Of a DNA stretch of 64,000 nt, positions 55,240 through 64,000 are shown piece after piece (the first letter of the stretch is position 1; every line of letters begins with the position of its first letter). Below the pieces are notes generated by a model, which saw only the letters and a list, made by a program, of their open reading frames with translations, was not told the origin of the DNA and ran no database searches. Both the position numbers and the translations under genes were made by a program. The stretch comes from Spirosoma foliorum (GTDB taxonomy: Bacteria > Bacteroidota > Bacteroidia > Cytophagales > Spirosomataceae): NCBI RefSeq assembly GCF_014117325.1, contig NZ_CP059732.1:6585001-6649000 (forward strand), in the 5' to 3' direction.

Positions 55240-55388
55240 AATGAGTATACCCGATAGTAATTAGAGGCTGGTGTTGCATCAAAAAGTCTGTATTCGGCGT
55301 ACTATTGGATATTGTTTTATTCGTTTTTTCCGTAGTTTACACGCTCATAGTTCATTTATTTACTCAATCGGCTAAAGTTCACCTGATT

Positions 55389-55859
55389 ATGAAACAGTTT
55401 ATATTGTTTATCAGCCTCCTAACGGCATCTGTCGCACTTAACTCATGCTCAAAAAGCAATGATCCCACTCCAGATCCTGTAGTAGGTAAATGGGCCCCGG
55501 ACTACCTACTTGCAAGTGGCTTTGTAGCCCCTTATACATCGAATAATGGAGCGAAACTGAATCCATTAGCCTATGGAATTAGTGATTCTTACGAAATCAA
55601 GACTGATAAATCATTTATTTATACAGATCGCTCAGGTGTTGTTATTACACCATATCCTGGTACTTGGGATTATACAGGTACTCAATTAAACTTGAAATAT
55701 GATAACGGCAATTCTGAAACATTTACTTACGATGGCACTGGCACAACTCCATTATTACTTTATCCAGTTCAGGCAGTTTCAGACTCATTAGTAAATCCCA
55801 CAACTAATAAAAAAGAGCTAGTCAAGTTTAACTTACAACTCGTTTATAGCAAACAATAG
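55389..55859 (+). CDS. Lipoprotein, hypothetical
   Basis: From ATG 55389 it has 156 residues with a lipobox ALNSC and then KSNDPTPDP. The mature protein is beta-rich, with repeated Tyr, Thr and Asn (KWAPDYLL, GTWDYTGTQL). It resembles small lipocalin-like lipoproteins of Bacteroidota, which is a weak call. A clear terminator follows at 55871. An upstream start at 55305 would put the lipobox too far in. Confidence 0.7.
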   Translation: MKQFILFISLLTASVALNSCSKSNDPTPDPVVGKWAPDYLLASGFVAPYTSNNGAKLNPLAYGISDSYEIKTDKSFIYTDRSGVVITPYPGTWDYTGTQLNLKYDNGNSETFTYDGTGTTPLLLYPVQAVSDSLVNPTTNKKELVKFNLQLVYSKQ

Positions 55860-55870
55860 TATTAAAGATA

Positions 55871-55918
55871 GTAAACAGAAGAAGGTCGCTGAGCACTCAG
55901 CGACCTTCTTCTGTTTAC
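55871..55918. terminator. Long perfect hairpin terminator after lipoprotein gene
   Basis: Arms at 55871-55893 and 55896-55918 are perfect complements over 23 bases (GTAAACAGAAGAAGGTCGCT and complement) with a two-base loop. It lies 12 bp past the lipoprotein stop codon. No T run is attached, so it could also be a repeat. Confidence 0.75.
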
Positions 55919-56286
55919 GGATAAATCGACCTTGTATTTTGAGTATAAACGCACAGATAATCCTGGCAGAAAGCCAACTAATAGCTGAACTAATCCGAGC
56001 AGGTTTGTCATGACTAGCCCAATAGCTTCACTCGTGAACTAAGTACCATCCACTCAATCTCATACCCAAATCATTCCATTTCAGAATCAACATCTTTTAT
56101 TTCGACAATACAGAATTATACTTATATAAATTTTGACCAATTCACAATTATCAAAATAATTTAAAGGCATTTTCCAGTCGAAGACGCTTTTTTGTTGGCA
56201 TTAATTCGTACTTTCACAAAACCCTATCTACTAAGGAGTTATATTTGTCTTTACTCTTATTTTATCCGGAATTAATACAAAAAACC
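55919..56286. other. Intergenic, A+T-rich, promoter of aminotransferase gene
   Basis: These 368 bases precede the aminotransferase ATG at 56287. The stretch at 56190-56215 has TTTG and TACTTTC but spacing does not fit the Bacteroidota consensus well. A frame start at 56245 (a TTG) is less likely than the ATG. Confidence 0.4.
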
Positions 56287-57459
56287 ATGTCATCACAACT
56301 AACTCGCCGGGATTGGCTACGCGCCAGCGGCCTTTTAACAGCTGGCCTTGGCCTCAGCCGATTCACTCCTGCCGAGGCTGCTACCCCTAATGCACCATTG
56401 GTTTCAGGGTTCACCAATGAGTTTGCTTTTGCCGATGACCCTTTTGATAAGATGCCCAAACTGCGGGCACGACTATTCGCCAACGAAAATCCGTTAGGTA
56501 TTTCTGCCAGTGCCAAAGAAGCTATTATAAAAGCTACTGAAGTTGGTAACCGCTACGCCTGGATGGAGTTTGGTCAACTGAAATCGCTTATTGCTACCGA
56601 CGACGGCGTAAAGCCAGCTAATATCATGATGGCTCCGGGTTCCTCAGATATTCTGATGGCCGCTGCCGATCATTTCGCAAAAGGGGGCGGCACGATCCTG
56701 ACCAGCACCATGACTTACGACGATCTGCTCCAGCGGGCCGAAAAACAGGGGGCCAAGATCAAGGCGTTGCCGATGACGAAAGAATATAAATTTGACCTCA
56801 ACGCAATCAAAGCGAGCATTACGCCCGATGTGAAGCTGATCTATATCGTCAACCCAAACAACCCAACGGGTACGATTATTCCAACGCCTGAACTGGAAGC
56901 GTTTATCCGTGAGGTATCGCCTAAAGTGCCCGTGTTCATCGACGAAGCCTATATCGATTTCTACGAACCTGCCGATCGCCCAAAACTAGGCAAACTGGTA
57001 GCCGAAGGTATGAACGTTATTCTGGCACGTACCTTCTCGAAAATTCATGGATTTGCCGGTTTACGGTTGGGCTATGCCATTGCTCAGCCCGATATGCTGA
57101 AAATACTGAAAGCTTATACCAACGGCGATTTTGCCGTGAGCATCACCACGCTGATGGCCGGTATCGCCAGCTACAAAGACATCGATTGGCAGAACCATTG
57201 CCGGGCCGAAAACGCCAAAGCCCGCGCTTACACAACCAAAGCACTGTCTGATCTGGGTTATGAGGTGATTCCCTCCTCAACGAATTTCATCCTGTTCCCG
57301 ATTCGCATGAAAACCAAGTCGTTTGAGGGACAAATGTTTGCGCAAGGCATTGGTATCCAAACCCGCGATTTCAACGGGCAACCCTACTGCCGCGTCAGCG
57401 TTGGCACCATGGACGAAATGGCCATTTTCATGGATGGATTTAAAAAGGTAGTGGGATAA
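56287..57459 (+). CDS. Histidinol-phosphate aminotransferase-like enzyme with Tat signal
   Basis: From ATG 56287 it has 390 residues. The N-terminus has a Tat signal, SQLTRRDWLRASGLL, so it is likely exported. Class I/II aminotransferase motifs follow: ANENPLG, NPNNPTGT, DEAYIDF and the PLP Lys in TFSKIHGFAGLRLGY. It is closest to HisC-like enzymes in pattern, but export makes a biosynthetic role in histidine less certain. It precedes the amine oxidase gene. Confidence 0.85.
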   Translation: MSSQLTRRDWLRASGLLTAGLGLSRFTPAEAATPNAPLVSGFTNEFAFADDPFDKMPKLRARLFANENPLGISASAKEAIIKATEVGNRYAWMEFGQLKSLIATDDGVKPANIMMAPGSSDILMAAADHFAKGGGTILTSTMTYDDLLQRAEKQGAKIKALPMTKEYKFDLNAIKASITPDVKLIYIVNPNNPTGTIIPTPELEAFIREVSPKVPVFIDEAYIDFYEPADRPKLGKLVAEGMNVILARTFSKIHGFAGLRLGYAIAQPDMLKILKAYTNGDFAVSITTLMAGIASYKDIDWQNHCRAENAKARAYTTKALSDLGYEVIPSSTNFILFPIRMKTKSFEGQMFAQGIGIQTRDFNGQPYCRVSVGTMDEMAIFMDGFKKVVG

Positions 57460-57599
57460 TTAGGAGGAAGGGGAAGAAAGGGAGTAAAGGGACAAAGGAG
57501 GATAGGGAAGAGAGAGACAAAAGGTAATATAGCTTTTCCTCCTCGTCCCTCCCCCTTCCTCCCTTTCTTCTCCTTCCTCCCACTCCTCCCTTCTTTTGT
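57460..57599. repeat. Polypurine/polypyrimidine inverted repeat
   Basis: A purine-rich run (GGAGGAAGGGGAAGAAAGGG and on) is followed by a pyrimidine-rich run (CCTCCTCGTCCCTCCCCC and on), together imperfect complements. It could fold into a large hairpin or triplex-forming structure. It lies between the aminotransferase and amine oxidase genes. Confidence 0.75.
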
Positions 57600-59174
57600 A
57601 TGACAAGACGCGACTTCATCAATTCAACGAGTGCCAGTTATGCCAGCATGTTGGCGTGGGGAATGCTACACCCAGCGCCAGCATCGGCCATCGACTTACC
57701 CGCCAACGGCCTGAAAAGTGACGGCAAAGGTCGAAAAGTAATTATCCTAGGAGCAGGTCTGGCCGGAATGACCACCGCCTATGAACTCGGCAAATTAGGT
57801 TACGACTGCACCGTACTGGAAGCCCGCGCCCGCTCAGGTGGGCGTGTCTGGACGGTTCGGGGTGGAACCAAAGAAACAGAGTTAGCAGGTGGAACGGCGC
57901 AAACCTGCTCGTTTGAAGAAGGGCACTATTTCAACGGTGGGGCTGCTCGTATTCCGCACCACCACCAGATAACCCTGCATTATTGCCGCGAACTGGGGGT
58001 CCCGCTCCAGATCTTCAACGGTGCCAATGAGTCGGCTTATCTCTACAATGATGGCGGAACTGGTGATTTTGCTAATCGACGGATGCGCATCAGTGATTAT
58101 CATCACGATATGCGCGGTTATACCTCCGAACTGCTCGCCAAAGCACTCGACCAATCGTCACTGGATCAGCAGTTAACCAAGGAAGATGTTGAGAAACTGA
58201 TTGACTTTCTGAAAAACGAAGGCGATTTAAATACGGCTCATTTGTACAAAGGCACAAATCGTCGGGGTTACAAAACGAAAAGCGATCCTGGTGCTGGTAA
58301 CACACCCGGTTCACTCACCGACCCCTATGGCCTTACCGATTTACTACGGTCGGGTTTCATGCAACCGGTTTTCTATAACGTGGGCGATTACGCGTACGAA
58401 CAGCAATCCACCTTGTTGCAACCCGTTGGCGGCATGGATGCCATTCCGAAAGCGCTGGAGAAAAAACTGGCAGGCAAGATTCTCTTTAACGCACCGGTCA
58501 GCGAGCTTCGAAAAACCGACAATGGCGTTCGAGTCGTTTATCAGAAAGACGGCAAACCTGTTGAGATCACGGGCGAATTTTGTGTGTGTACCCTACCGTT
58601 GCCGATGCTTAAGAACCTTGAATCGGACTTGTCAGGAACGGTGAAACGAGCCGCCGATTTCGTACCTTACATGAAGACGGGCAAAATCGGGTTGCAGTTT
58701 AAACGACGTTTCTGGGAGGAAGACGATGGTATTTACGGCGGCATTTCGCGTACCAATATGGATATTAACCAAATTTGGTACCCGTCGTTTGGCCTGCAAG
58801 GCAAGAAAGGTGTATTGATCGGTTATTATAATTTTTACAGCCGGGCCGAAGCTATAGGTGCACTACCTGTTGCCGAACGGGAAAAGCTGGCGTTGACTCA
58901 GGGCAGTAAAATTCACCCGCAATACGCTGCCGAATTCGACAATTCGTTTTCACTGGCCTGGCACCGCTTGCCCTATAGCGGAGGAGGCTGGGCAGTGTAT
59001 GATGATGCAACGCGCAAAAAATATTACCCTTCGTTACTCGAACCCGATGGCAATATTTATTTTGCCGGAGAGCACACAACATACCTGACCGCCTGGATGG
59101 CCGGTGCATTCACATCCGCCCGTCGGACAGTCGAAGCACTTCACGCCCGAGTAGGCGAATACACGAAGAAATAA
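57600..59174 (+). CDS. Flavin amine oxidase (monoamine oxidase family) with Tat signal
   Basis: The 524-residue protein starts with MTRRDFINSTSASYASM, a Tat-like signal. The FAD-binding Rossmann motif is VIILGAGLAGMTTAYELGKL, followed by LEARARSGGRVWTV. The C-terminal FAD motif is FAGEHTTYLTAWMAGA. It would oxidise an amine or amino acid with oxygen, releasing peroxide. It lies just after the Tat-type aminotransferase, so the two may act on related amines outside the cytoplasm, which is inference. Confidence 0.88.
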   Translation: MTRRDFINSTSASYASMLAWGMLHPAPASAIDLPANGLKSDGKGRKVIILGAGLAGMTTAYELGKLGYDCTVLEARARSGGRVWTVRGGTKETELAGGTAQTCSFEEGHYFNGGAARIPHHHQITLHYCRELGVPLQIFNGANESAYLYNDGGTGDFANRRMRISDYHHDMRGYTSELLAKALDQSSLDQQLTKEDVEKLIDFLKNEGDLNTAHLYKGTNRRGYKTKSDPGAGNTPGSLTDPYGLTDLLRSGFMQPVFYNVGDYAYEQQSTLLQPVGGMDAIPKALEKKLAGKILFNAPVSELRKTDNGVRVVYQKDGKPVEITGEFCVCTLPLPMLKNLESDLSGTVKRAADFVPYMKTGKIGLQFKRRFWEEDDGIYGGISRTNMDINQIWYPSFGLQGKKGVLIGYYNFYSRAEAIGALPVAEREKLALTQGSKIHPQYAAEFDNSFSLAWHRLPYSGGGWAVYDDATRKKYYPSLLEPDGNIYFAGEHTTYLTAWMAGAFTSARRTVEALHARVGEYTKK

Positions 59175-59178
59175 AGTT

Positions 59179-59252
59179 GTCTGGGCTAAGCTCCCGCTTG
59201 GCCCGAGAAAATTACGCTTACAAAACGGGCCAAGCGGGAGCTTAGCCCAGAC
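59179..59252. repeat. REP-like inverted repeat, GGGCCAAGC type (copy 2)
   Basis: Arms at 59179-59204 and 59227-59252 pair perfectly over 26 bases (GTCTGGGCTAAGCTCCCGCT and complement). It is a close relative of the copy at 51713-51778. It ends 7 bp before the start of the Hint gene. Confidence 0.85.
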
Positions 59253-59259
59253 AATAACC

Positions 59260-60276
59260 ATGAAAAACAACCTACTTTCTCTCTTAATTTTCCTTGTTTG
59301 TGCCGTAACAACTCAGTTACTCAGCCAGCGCGTTTGGGCTCAGACAGCTTCAGCTTCGATGACAGAAACCCAGTTGAAAGCCATCAAAGCTATTAAGGTC
59401 GCGAATCTTGACAAGGACACCTATTTCAAATCAGGCGGTTTTATTCTGGATCGCTACGAAGAACGCCCTGCCTACGTGTTCACCTATAGCGATGGTATTA
59501 CCCGGAAAATCTACCTCTATAAAGTATTCACCGCCGAAGACACCAAGGAGCTTGGCCTGCTGGCGATTTACCAGAACACCAAAACCAACGAGGTAAAACC
59601 TTTCGTTATTCCCGGTGCTTCGGCTGACCGCAAAGCCTGGGATGCTTACATCGACGATCTGAAATATGTGGGCGAAAAAGAGCCCGGCCTGATGTCGACG
59701 CTGACGTTTGTGTTGTCGCGGGAGATGGCGAGTCTACTATCGGGCGGTGGCGCAAAAACCGACGAAGGCAGTGGCAAGAAAAAAGAGGAGTATAACTTCT
59801 GCTTTGCGCCCGATGCTCCTGTAACGCTGGCCGATGGCTCGTCGAAAGCGATTAGCGATGTAGCTGTAGGTGATGTTGTTCTTGGTTACGATGCTAAAAC
59901 GAAAACCCTTACGCCAACACATGTTACCCGCGTAGATGTTCACCAAGGCAACGAAGGTGAGTTTACGCTGGTCGGTGTATGGATTACTGCCAACGAACTT
60001 ACAGCCGATAACCGTCCTGCGTTAAGCGCGCCAATTCTCGTAGAAGCAACCGCCAACCACCCGGTTTTGACCGCTTCAGGCGAATCCACACCGGAGCGTA
60101 AGGCGTTGGGCGAAGTAAAAACAGGCGACGTTATGTATCGCTACGAAAATGGTAAGGTAGTCGCTTATAGCGTCGTAAAGACAGAAAAGGCAGTTCGCTC
60201 GGTAAAGCGTGTTTATAATCTGGTGACCGAATCTGGCGCTTACCTAGTTGGTGAAACCGTCGTGCTGGACAAGTAA
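59260..60276 (+). CDS. Exported Hint-domain (intein-like) protein
   Basis: The 338-residue protein has a signal peptide (ending VWAQ), an N-terminal region (about 35-160) of unknown type, a Gly/Lys linker (about 162-178) and a C-terminal Hint domain from Cys 181 in FCFAPDAPVTLADGS. The Hint block B TxxH is T264-A-N-H267. The final HN of inteins is absent: the end reads YLVGETVVLDK. So it can form the thioester at Cys 181 and could self-cleave or attach as Hedgehog-type domains do, but not splice. The upstream region may be the released part. It follows a REP-like hairpin. Confidence 0.8.
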   Translation: MKNNLLSLLIFLVCAVTTQLLSQRVWAQTASASMTETQLKAIKAIKVANLDKDTYFKSGGFILDRYEERPAYVFTYSDGITRKIYLYKVFTAEDTKELGLLAIYQNTKTNEVKPFVIPGASADRKAWDAYIDDLKYVGEKEPGLMSTLTFVLSREMASLLSGGGAKTDEGSGKKKEEYNFCFAPDAPVTLADGSSKAISDVAVGDVVLGYDAKTKTLTPTHVTRVDVHQGNEGEFTLVGVWITANELTADNRPALSAPILVEATANHPVLTASGESTPERKALGEVKTGDVMYRYENGKVVAYSVVKTEKAVRSVKRVYNLVTESGAYLVGETVVLDK

Positions 60277-60290
60277 GAACCAGCCTTTAA

Positions 60291-60314
60291 ACACGGCTTT
60301 CGCGAAAGTCGTGT
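60291..60314 (+). terminator. Hairpin after Hint gene
   Basis: ACACGGCTTTCG pairs with CGAAAGTCGTGT (one wobble) with a very tight loop. It lies 15 bp past the Hint stop codon. No T run follows. Confidence 0.55.
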
Positions 60315-60390
60315 GAGTGTTATTGAGTCGGTCGGTTTAGCGCCTTAGGTGCGGCCAGTCAATAGCAAAATAAAGAATTCCATCCTGACT

Positions 60391-60444
60391 AAAGCGCCGT
60401 GGGTGCGACCTGATGATTAAATTAGGTCGCACCTACGGCGCTTT
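60391..60444. repeat. 21-bp inverted repeat, AAAGCGCCG type
   Basis: Arms at 60391-60411 and 60424-60444 pair over 21 bases with one G-T wobble. A partial copy of the unit (TTTAGCGCCTTAGGTGCGGCC) lies at 60337. The gap 60277-60662 holds no gene. Confidence 0.75.
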
Positions 60445-60662
60445 TAAGCTATTAGCCCACCTGCTTTCTATTAACAGGTCATCCCAAATGGGTTTCTTAG
60501 CCAGGCAAGCGTTTTTTAACGATAAAATAGGCCTTCCCCTATCAAAATTTGGATACTACGAGATATCGTAGACTTGACTCATCATCCAATACATAAATCA
60601 AATCACAAATTACAGTAACTTCATGTATTTATTGGCGGCATATTAGTAGCTTACTCAATACG

Positions 60663-61121
60663 ATGATGAAGTACTTACGTAGTCTATTCCTCCTGGCAAT
60701 ACTAACGTCGTGTAGTAAGGACGAGCCGGTCGCAACCGTTAAGGTGCCCAGCGGTTATCTTTACAAAGTGGAGCCAGCCATTTCGGGCAAAACGGCTTAT
60801 ATATGTGGCGAACGGCCATTTAATGACACGGGAGCCTTAGTCGGCGGAACGGATTTAGGTGCTCAAACCCGACAGGTATTCGACAATGTAAAAACCTCGC
60901 TGGCAACGGTTGGCATGAGCCTGACGGACGTTACACAGGTGACCTATTCGATTAAAGAAGCGGCCGGTGTAACCCAGGTTAGTGTCTCCAAGCTAGAAAC
61001 TGTAAAAGCTATAGAGGCAACCTATTTTGCCAAAACACCATCCATTGTGACGGCCAAAGCAGTTTCTCAAACTACTCGCGAAGATGTCCTGATTGAAGTG
61101 GAAGTAATTGCCATAAAGTAA
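60663..61121 (+). CDS. RidA-like (YjgF) lipoprotein without the key Arg
   Basis: The 152-residue protein has a lipobox ILTSCSK at residues 13-18, so it is an envelope lipoprotein. The rest is a RidA/YjgF fold: GKTAYICGERPFNDTGALVGG, QTRQVFDNVKTSLATVGMSLTDVTQVTYSI and TPSIVTAKAV. The Arg of imine deaminases (in the PARS motif) is replaced, the motif reading PSIV, so normal RidA activity is unlikely. It may bind a small ligand. It stands alone before the hybrid sensor gene. Confidence 0.8.
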   Translation: MMKYLRSLFLLAILTSCSKDEPVATVKVPSGYLYKVEPAISGKTAYICGERPFNDTGALVGGTDLGAQTRQVFDNVKTSLATVGMSLTDVTQVTYSIKEAAGVTQVSVSKLETVKAIEATYFAKTPSIVTAKAVSQTTREDVLIEVEVIAIK

Positions 61122-61296
61122 ACAAGCGGCAACAAAATCGCTCCAACTAGTATCTTTAACCGATCCAGTACGGTGCGTTTAGCAAGTCTTACGCACCAGG
61201 ATCTATTTTTGTGATTCAGCCTTCAGCAAACGATACCATTCACACCACGTCTACCTAACTGGTAATAACCCAATTGGGTAGTTTAGTAAAAGGCAT

Positions 61297-64000
61297 ATGA
61301 ACGCTTGGTCTTCAATCGGTGAGCAATACAGAATTTGGAGTAGCCTCTTCCTTTTCTGTCTTCTGCTGCAACTCCAGGCGAAAGCTCAAGCACCCGTCAC
61401 ACAGTTACCAGCGACCCAGGCTACTAAACCTACACCTATAGTTTTTCAGTATCTGGTCGACACAACCGATCAGTTGTCCATCGAGCAATTGACAAGTAGC
61501 CAGCTCCACTGGAAATCCCCGATTGACCAATCGCTGATTCTTGGGTTTACAACGCATCCGGTCTGGTGTCGATTTACGCTGACGCAGGCCACAGATACAT
61601 CCCGCAACTACGCGCTGGAGCTAACCAATTTCTACGTTGACAGCCTGACTCTTTATCAACCGGATTCGCTGAAAGGCTGGCATGTTCAGTATGCGGGTGA
61701 TTGGATACCTTTTGCCCAGCGTACTCCCCCAACACGCTATCCCTCCGTTTATATATCGGTGTCGGGCAAGGCTCCTCAAACGTTTTATGCACGTATACTA
61801 TCGTCGCAACACCATAGCTATCAGTGGCGAGTGTGGGACCGGGCTACGTTTGTAACGAATCGACTACCCGATATTGAGCGATACGTTATGTTTACGCTGG
61901 CTACCATGCTAGCCTTATTCCAGATTGCCATGCTGTTGCTCATGCATCAGTATATCGTTCTTCGTTCTTATGCCATTTTTGCCTTTTCTATTTGCCTGAG
62001 CGTGCTTTTCGCAACGGGCTTCTCGGGCGTTTTCTTCCCACACTCTCCTTACTGGACACACACCAGCCACTACGTAACGGTCGGCTTGTTGCTACCAACC
62101 CTGGCTTATTACGTTATTCAGGCGTTCCAATTACCCCAATACATGCCCCGACTGGTTTGGATATATGTGGGTTTTGGAACAATCGGCCTGTTCTATGCGG
62201 TCCTGAGTTTTTTTGTGCGGCACCCATACATCACCTGGGCATTAGTGGGCACTCTGGCAATTATGCTTGGGTTTACACTGTCGCTTTTACTGGTGCTGTA
62301 TCTACGAAAAATCCGGCCAGCTATCTGGAATGTACTGGCAATGGTCGTCACGTTACCCATTTATACTTACTTCTACGGACGTAATGCGGGCTTTTTTACC
62401 GGCTCACTCAGCGAGGAAACAATTGGCCTAATTATGTTCGTTAGTTTTGCGAGTGAACCCTTTTTCGTGGTATTAATGCTTTGGCAGGCAACCCGCGAAC
62501 GCATTAACACCACGAACGTACTGCAGCTCGAACAAGCGCATCGCGAAAACATCCAGGCACTCGATCGACTCAAAACCGATTTTTTCACCAACGTATCGCA
62601 TGAACTCCGCACCCCGATCACGTTATTATTGGGGCCACTACAAACGCTGCACAGTCGTTTTCCCGACAATGAGTTGTATGCGCTTATGCACCGAAATGCC
62701 AATCGGCTCCAAACGCTTATCAATCAATTACTCGATCTGGCGAAACTCGATGCCCATCAGGTAAAAAATTCGCCCAGTCCCGGAAACCTGACCGACGACA
62801 TCCGGGTTTGGGTATCTCTGTTCGACTCGTTGGCGCAAAGCCGATCAGTTACCCTCTCCTTACGACAAAACCAGGTCCATTGGGCTGCGTTGTATGATGC
62901 TGATAAAGTCGAAAAAATAGTAACCAACCTTCTCAGCAATGCGATCAAACACACGTCAGCGGGTGGATTAGTCGAGGTAGACGCTACCTATAGCCCAACG
63001 AATGTAACCATTACGGTTCGCGACACTGGCGAAGGCATGACACCAGAGGTACTCTCACATTTATTCGATCGTTTTTACCAGGCATCAGGGTCTCACTGGA
63101 AAGATATGGGTACCGGCGTAGGACTGGCCTTAACCTATGAACTCGTTCAACTCCTCGGTGGTACCATTACGGTAAAAAGCCGCCCGAACGAAGGCTCGTC
63201 TTTTTGTGTAACTCTACCTATTCCGCAAGGCACTGATCTGTTATTCTCTAACGAAAGCGATCAATCGAATAAATCATCAGCCACTACCCAACCAATCCAG
63301 GAAGCATCGGTCATAACTGAAACTCTGCTTTTATCCGAAGCAGACCTCTATATTGACACCCCGGATACACAAACCGACAAACCGTTGTTATTGCTGGTTG
63401 AAGACAACGACGATCTACGTGCCTATGTCCGCCTAATTCTGGCTCCTTACTACACACTGCTCGAAGCCAGCGATGGACAGCAGGGTCTGGAAATGGCCCT
63501 CGACGCCCTGCCTGATCTGATCGTAACGGATTTGATGATGCCCAAACTCGATGGACTAGATATGTGTCGCGCCCTGCGTGCAGATACCCGGACAGACCAT
63601 ATACCTTTGGTTATGCTCACCGCCAAAGCGAGTGTTCAGAATCGGCTGATTGGCTTCGAAACGGGTGCCGACGATTACCTCACCAAGCCATTCCTACCTG
63701 CCGAATTACTGGTGCGCTTGCTGAACCTGCGTCGTAGGCAGGCAACCCAACAAGCCTATTGGCAACGTCTCTTCGCCAGTTCGGTGTCGCAAGCAGAGCC
63801 AATCGCCCCCGAAGAAGTTGAGGCAGTAAGTCAACCCCTTCCCGACACATCCCCGTTTATAAAGAATCTCTACGCCATTCTGGAACAACACCTCGACCAG
63901 TCTGATTTTGACGTAGATCAACTGGCCGACGTGCTGGCCATGAGTAGCCGTAATCTTAATCGAAAACTCAAAGCACTGCTAGGGTTTAACACGCGCGAAA
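61297..64000 (+). CDS. Hybrid sensor histidine kinase/response regulator/AraC protein (3' end outside window)
   Basis: From ATG 61297 the frame is open to the window edge (about 901 residues). Order: signal peptide, 7TMR-DISM extracellular domain (about 45-185), seven membrane segments (about 195-400), HisKA with FFTNVSHELRTPITLL, HATPase with NLLSNAIKHT and DTGEGM, a receiver domain (about 700-815) with Asp in DLIVTDLMMPK, then the start of an AraC HTH (DVDQLADVLAMSSRNLNRKL). It senses a signal at the membrane and acts on DNA in one polypeptide. The stop codon is beyond 64000. Confidence 0.92.
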   Translation, partial: MNAWSSIGEQYRIWSSLFLFCLLLQLQAKAQAPVTQLPATQATKPTPIVFQYLVDTTDQLSIEQLTSSQLHWKSPIDQSLILGFTTHPVWCRFTLTQATDTSRNYALELTNFYVDSLTLYQPDSLKGWHVQYAGDWIPFAQRTPPTRYPSVYISVSGKAPQTFYARILSSQHHSYQWRVWDRATFVTNRLPDIERYVMFTLATMLALFQIAMLLLMHQYIVLRSYAIFAFSICLSVLFATGFSGVFFPHSPYWTHTSHYVTVGLLLPTLAYYVIQAFQLPQYMPRLVWIYVGFGTIGLFYAVLSFFVRHPYITWALVGTLAIMLGFTLSLLLVLYLRKIRPAIWNVLAMVVTLPIYTYFYGRNAGFFTGSLSEETIGLIMFVSFASEPFFVVLMLWQATRERINTTNVLQLEQAHRENIQALDRLKTDFFTNVSHELRTPITLLLGPLQTLHSRFPDNELYALMHRNANRLQTLINQLLDLAKLDAHQVKNSPSPGNLTDDIRVWVSLFDSLAQSRSVTLSLRQNQVHWAALYDADKVEKIVTNLLSNAIKHTSAGGLVEVDATYSPTNVTITVRDTGEGMTPEVLSHLFDRFYQASGSHWKDMGTGVGLALTYELVQLLGGTITVKSRPNEGSSFCVTLPIPQGTDLLFSNESDQSNKSSATTQPIQEASVITETLLLSEADLYIDTPDTQTDKPLLLLVEDNDDLRAYVRLILAPYYTLLEASDGQQGLEMALDALPDLIVTDLMMPKLDGLDMCRALRADTRTDHIPLVMLTAKASVQNRLIGFETGADDYLTKPFLPAELLVRLLNLRRRQATQQAYWQRLFASSVSQAEPIAPEEVEAVSQPLPDTSPFIKNLYAILEQHLDQSDFDVDQLADVLAMSSRNLNRKLKALLGFNTRE

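Noticed and set aside
56190..56215. Bacteroidota promoter before the aminotransferase gene
   Set aside because: TTTG and TACTTTC are present but spaced about 14 bases apart, not the expected 19 or so.

Overview
The window looks like chromosomal DNA of a Bacteroidota member, most likely a Spirosoma-like Cytophagales bacterium. This is inferred from protein style only: many signal peptides and lipoproteins with an S-C-(S/K) lipobox, AraC regulators with membrane N-termini, a hybrid kinase/response-regulator/AraC protein of the 7TMR-DISM type, DUF6175-like and HTH_17-like small proteins, and a short-Q-loop cytochrome bd oxidase. No 16S gene or other marker is present to confirm it.

Region 1 (1-11.7 kb) is visibly more A+T-rich than the rest and is accessory. 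It holds the 5' part of a large XRE-HTH protein (minus strand, running off the left edge), small genes typical of Bacteroidota mobile elements, a tandem family of CsgG/FlgO-like exported proteins (one copy decayed), a three-gene operon with a trypsin-like protease, and a DUF6175-like gene. It ends at a tRNA 3'-end-like remnant followed by tRNA-Leu(UAA) and tRNA-Gly(GCC). An IS982-family element follows, inserted exactly on the stop codon of its neighbour.

Region 2 (13.2-24.1 kb) holds a two-gene membrane module with HLHP motifs, an AraC-type regulator, a serine beta-lactamase-like hydrolase, an S41 peptidase, endonuclease V and a fatty acid hydroxylase/sterol desaturase gene. That last gene is split after codon 8 by an IS701-like element.

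Region 3 (24.2-36.0 kb) is a second accessory block, all minus strand. It contains an exported protein made of 45-bp tandem repeats, two paralogous proteins of no family I recognise (one frameshifted at a run of ten C), a PQQ-propeller lipoprotein, a two-component system with a membrane partner, and a three-gene cluster with a subtilase-like protein lacking visible Asp and His motifs. The paralogue cluster is my best candidate for an undescribed system.

Region 4 (36.4-64 kb) is more ordinary: cydAB, a membrane patatin-like protein, a ModE-like regulator, rhomboid protease, YhcG-type nuclease, sugar dehydrogenase-like and PA14 proteins, CsaA, a propeller-azurin fusion, M28 and S9 peptidases, two PLP enzymes, an amine oxidase, a secreted Hint-domain protein, a RidA-like lipoprotein and the start of a hybrid two-component sensor. 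Its intergenic gaps carry several unrelated long inverted repeats, which probably act as terminators or are REP-like elements.
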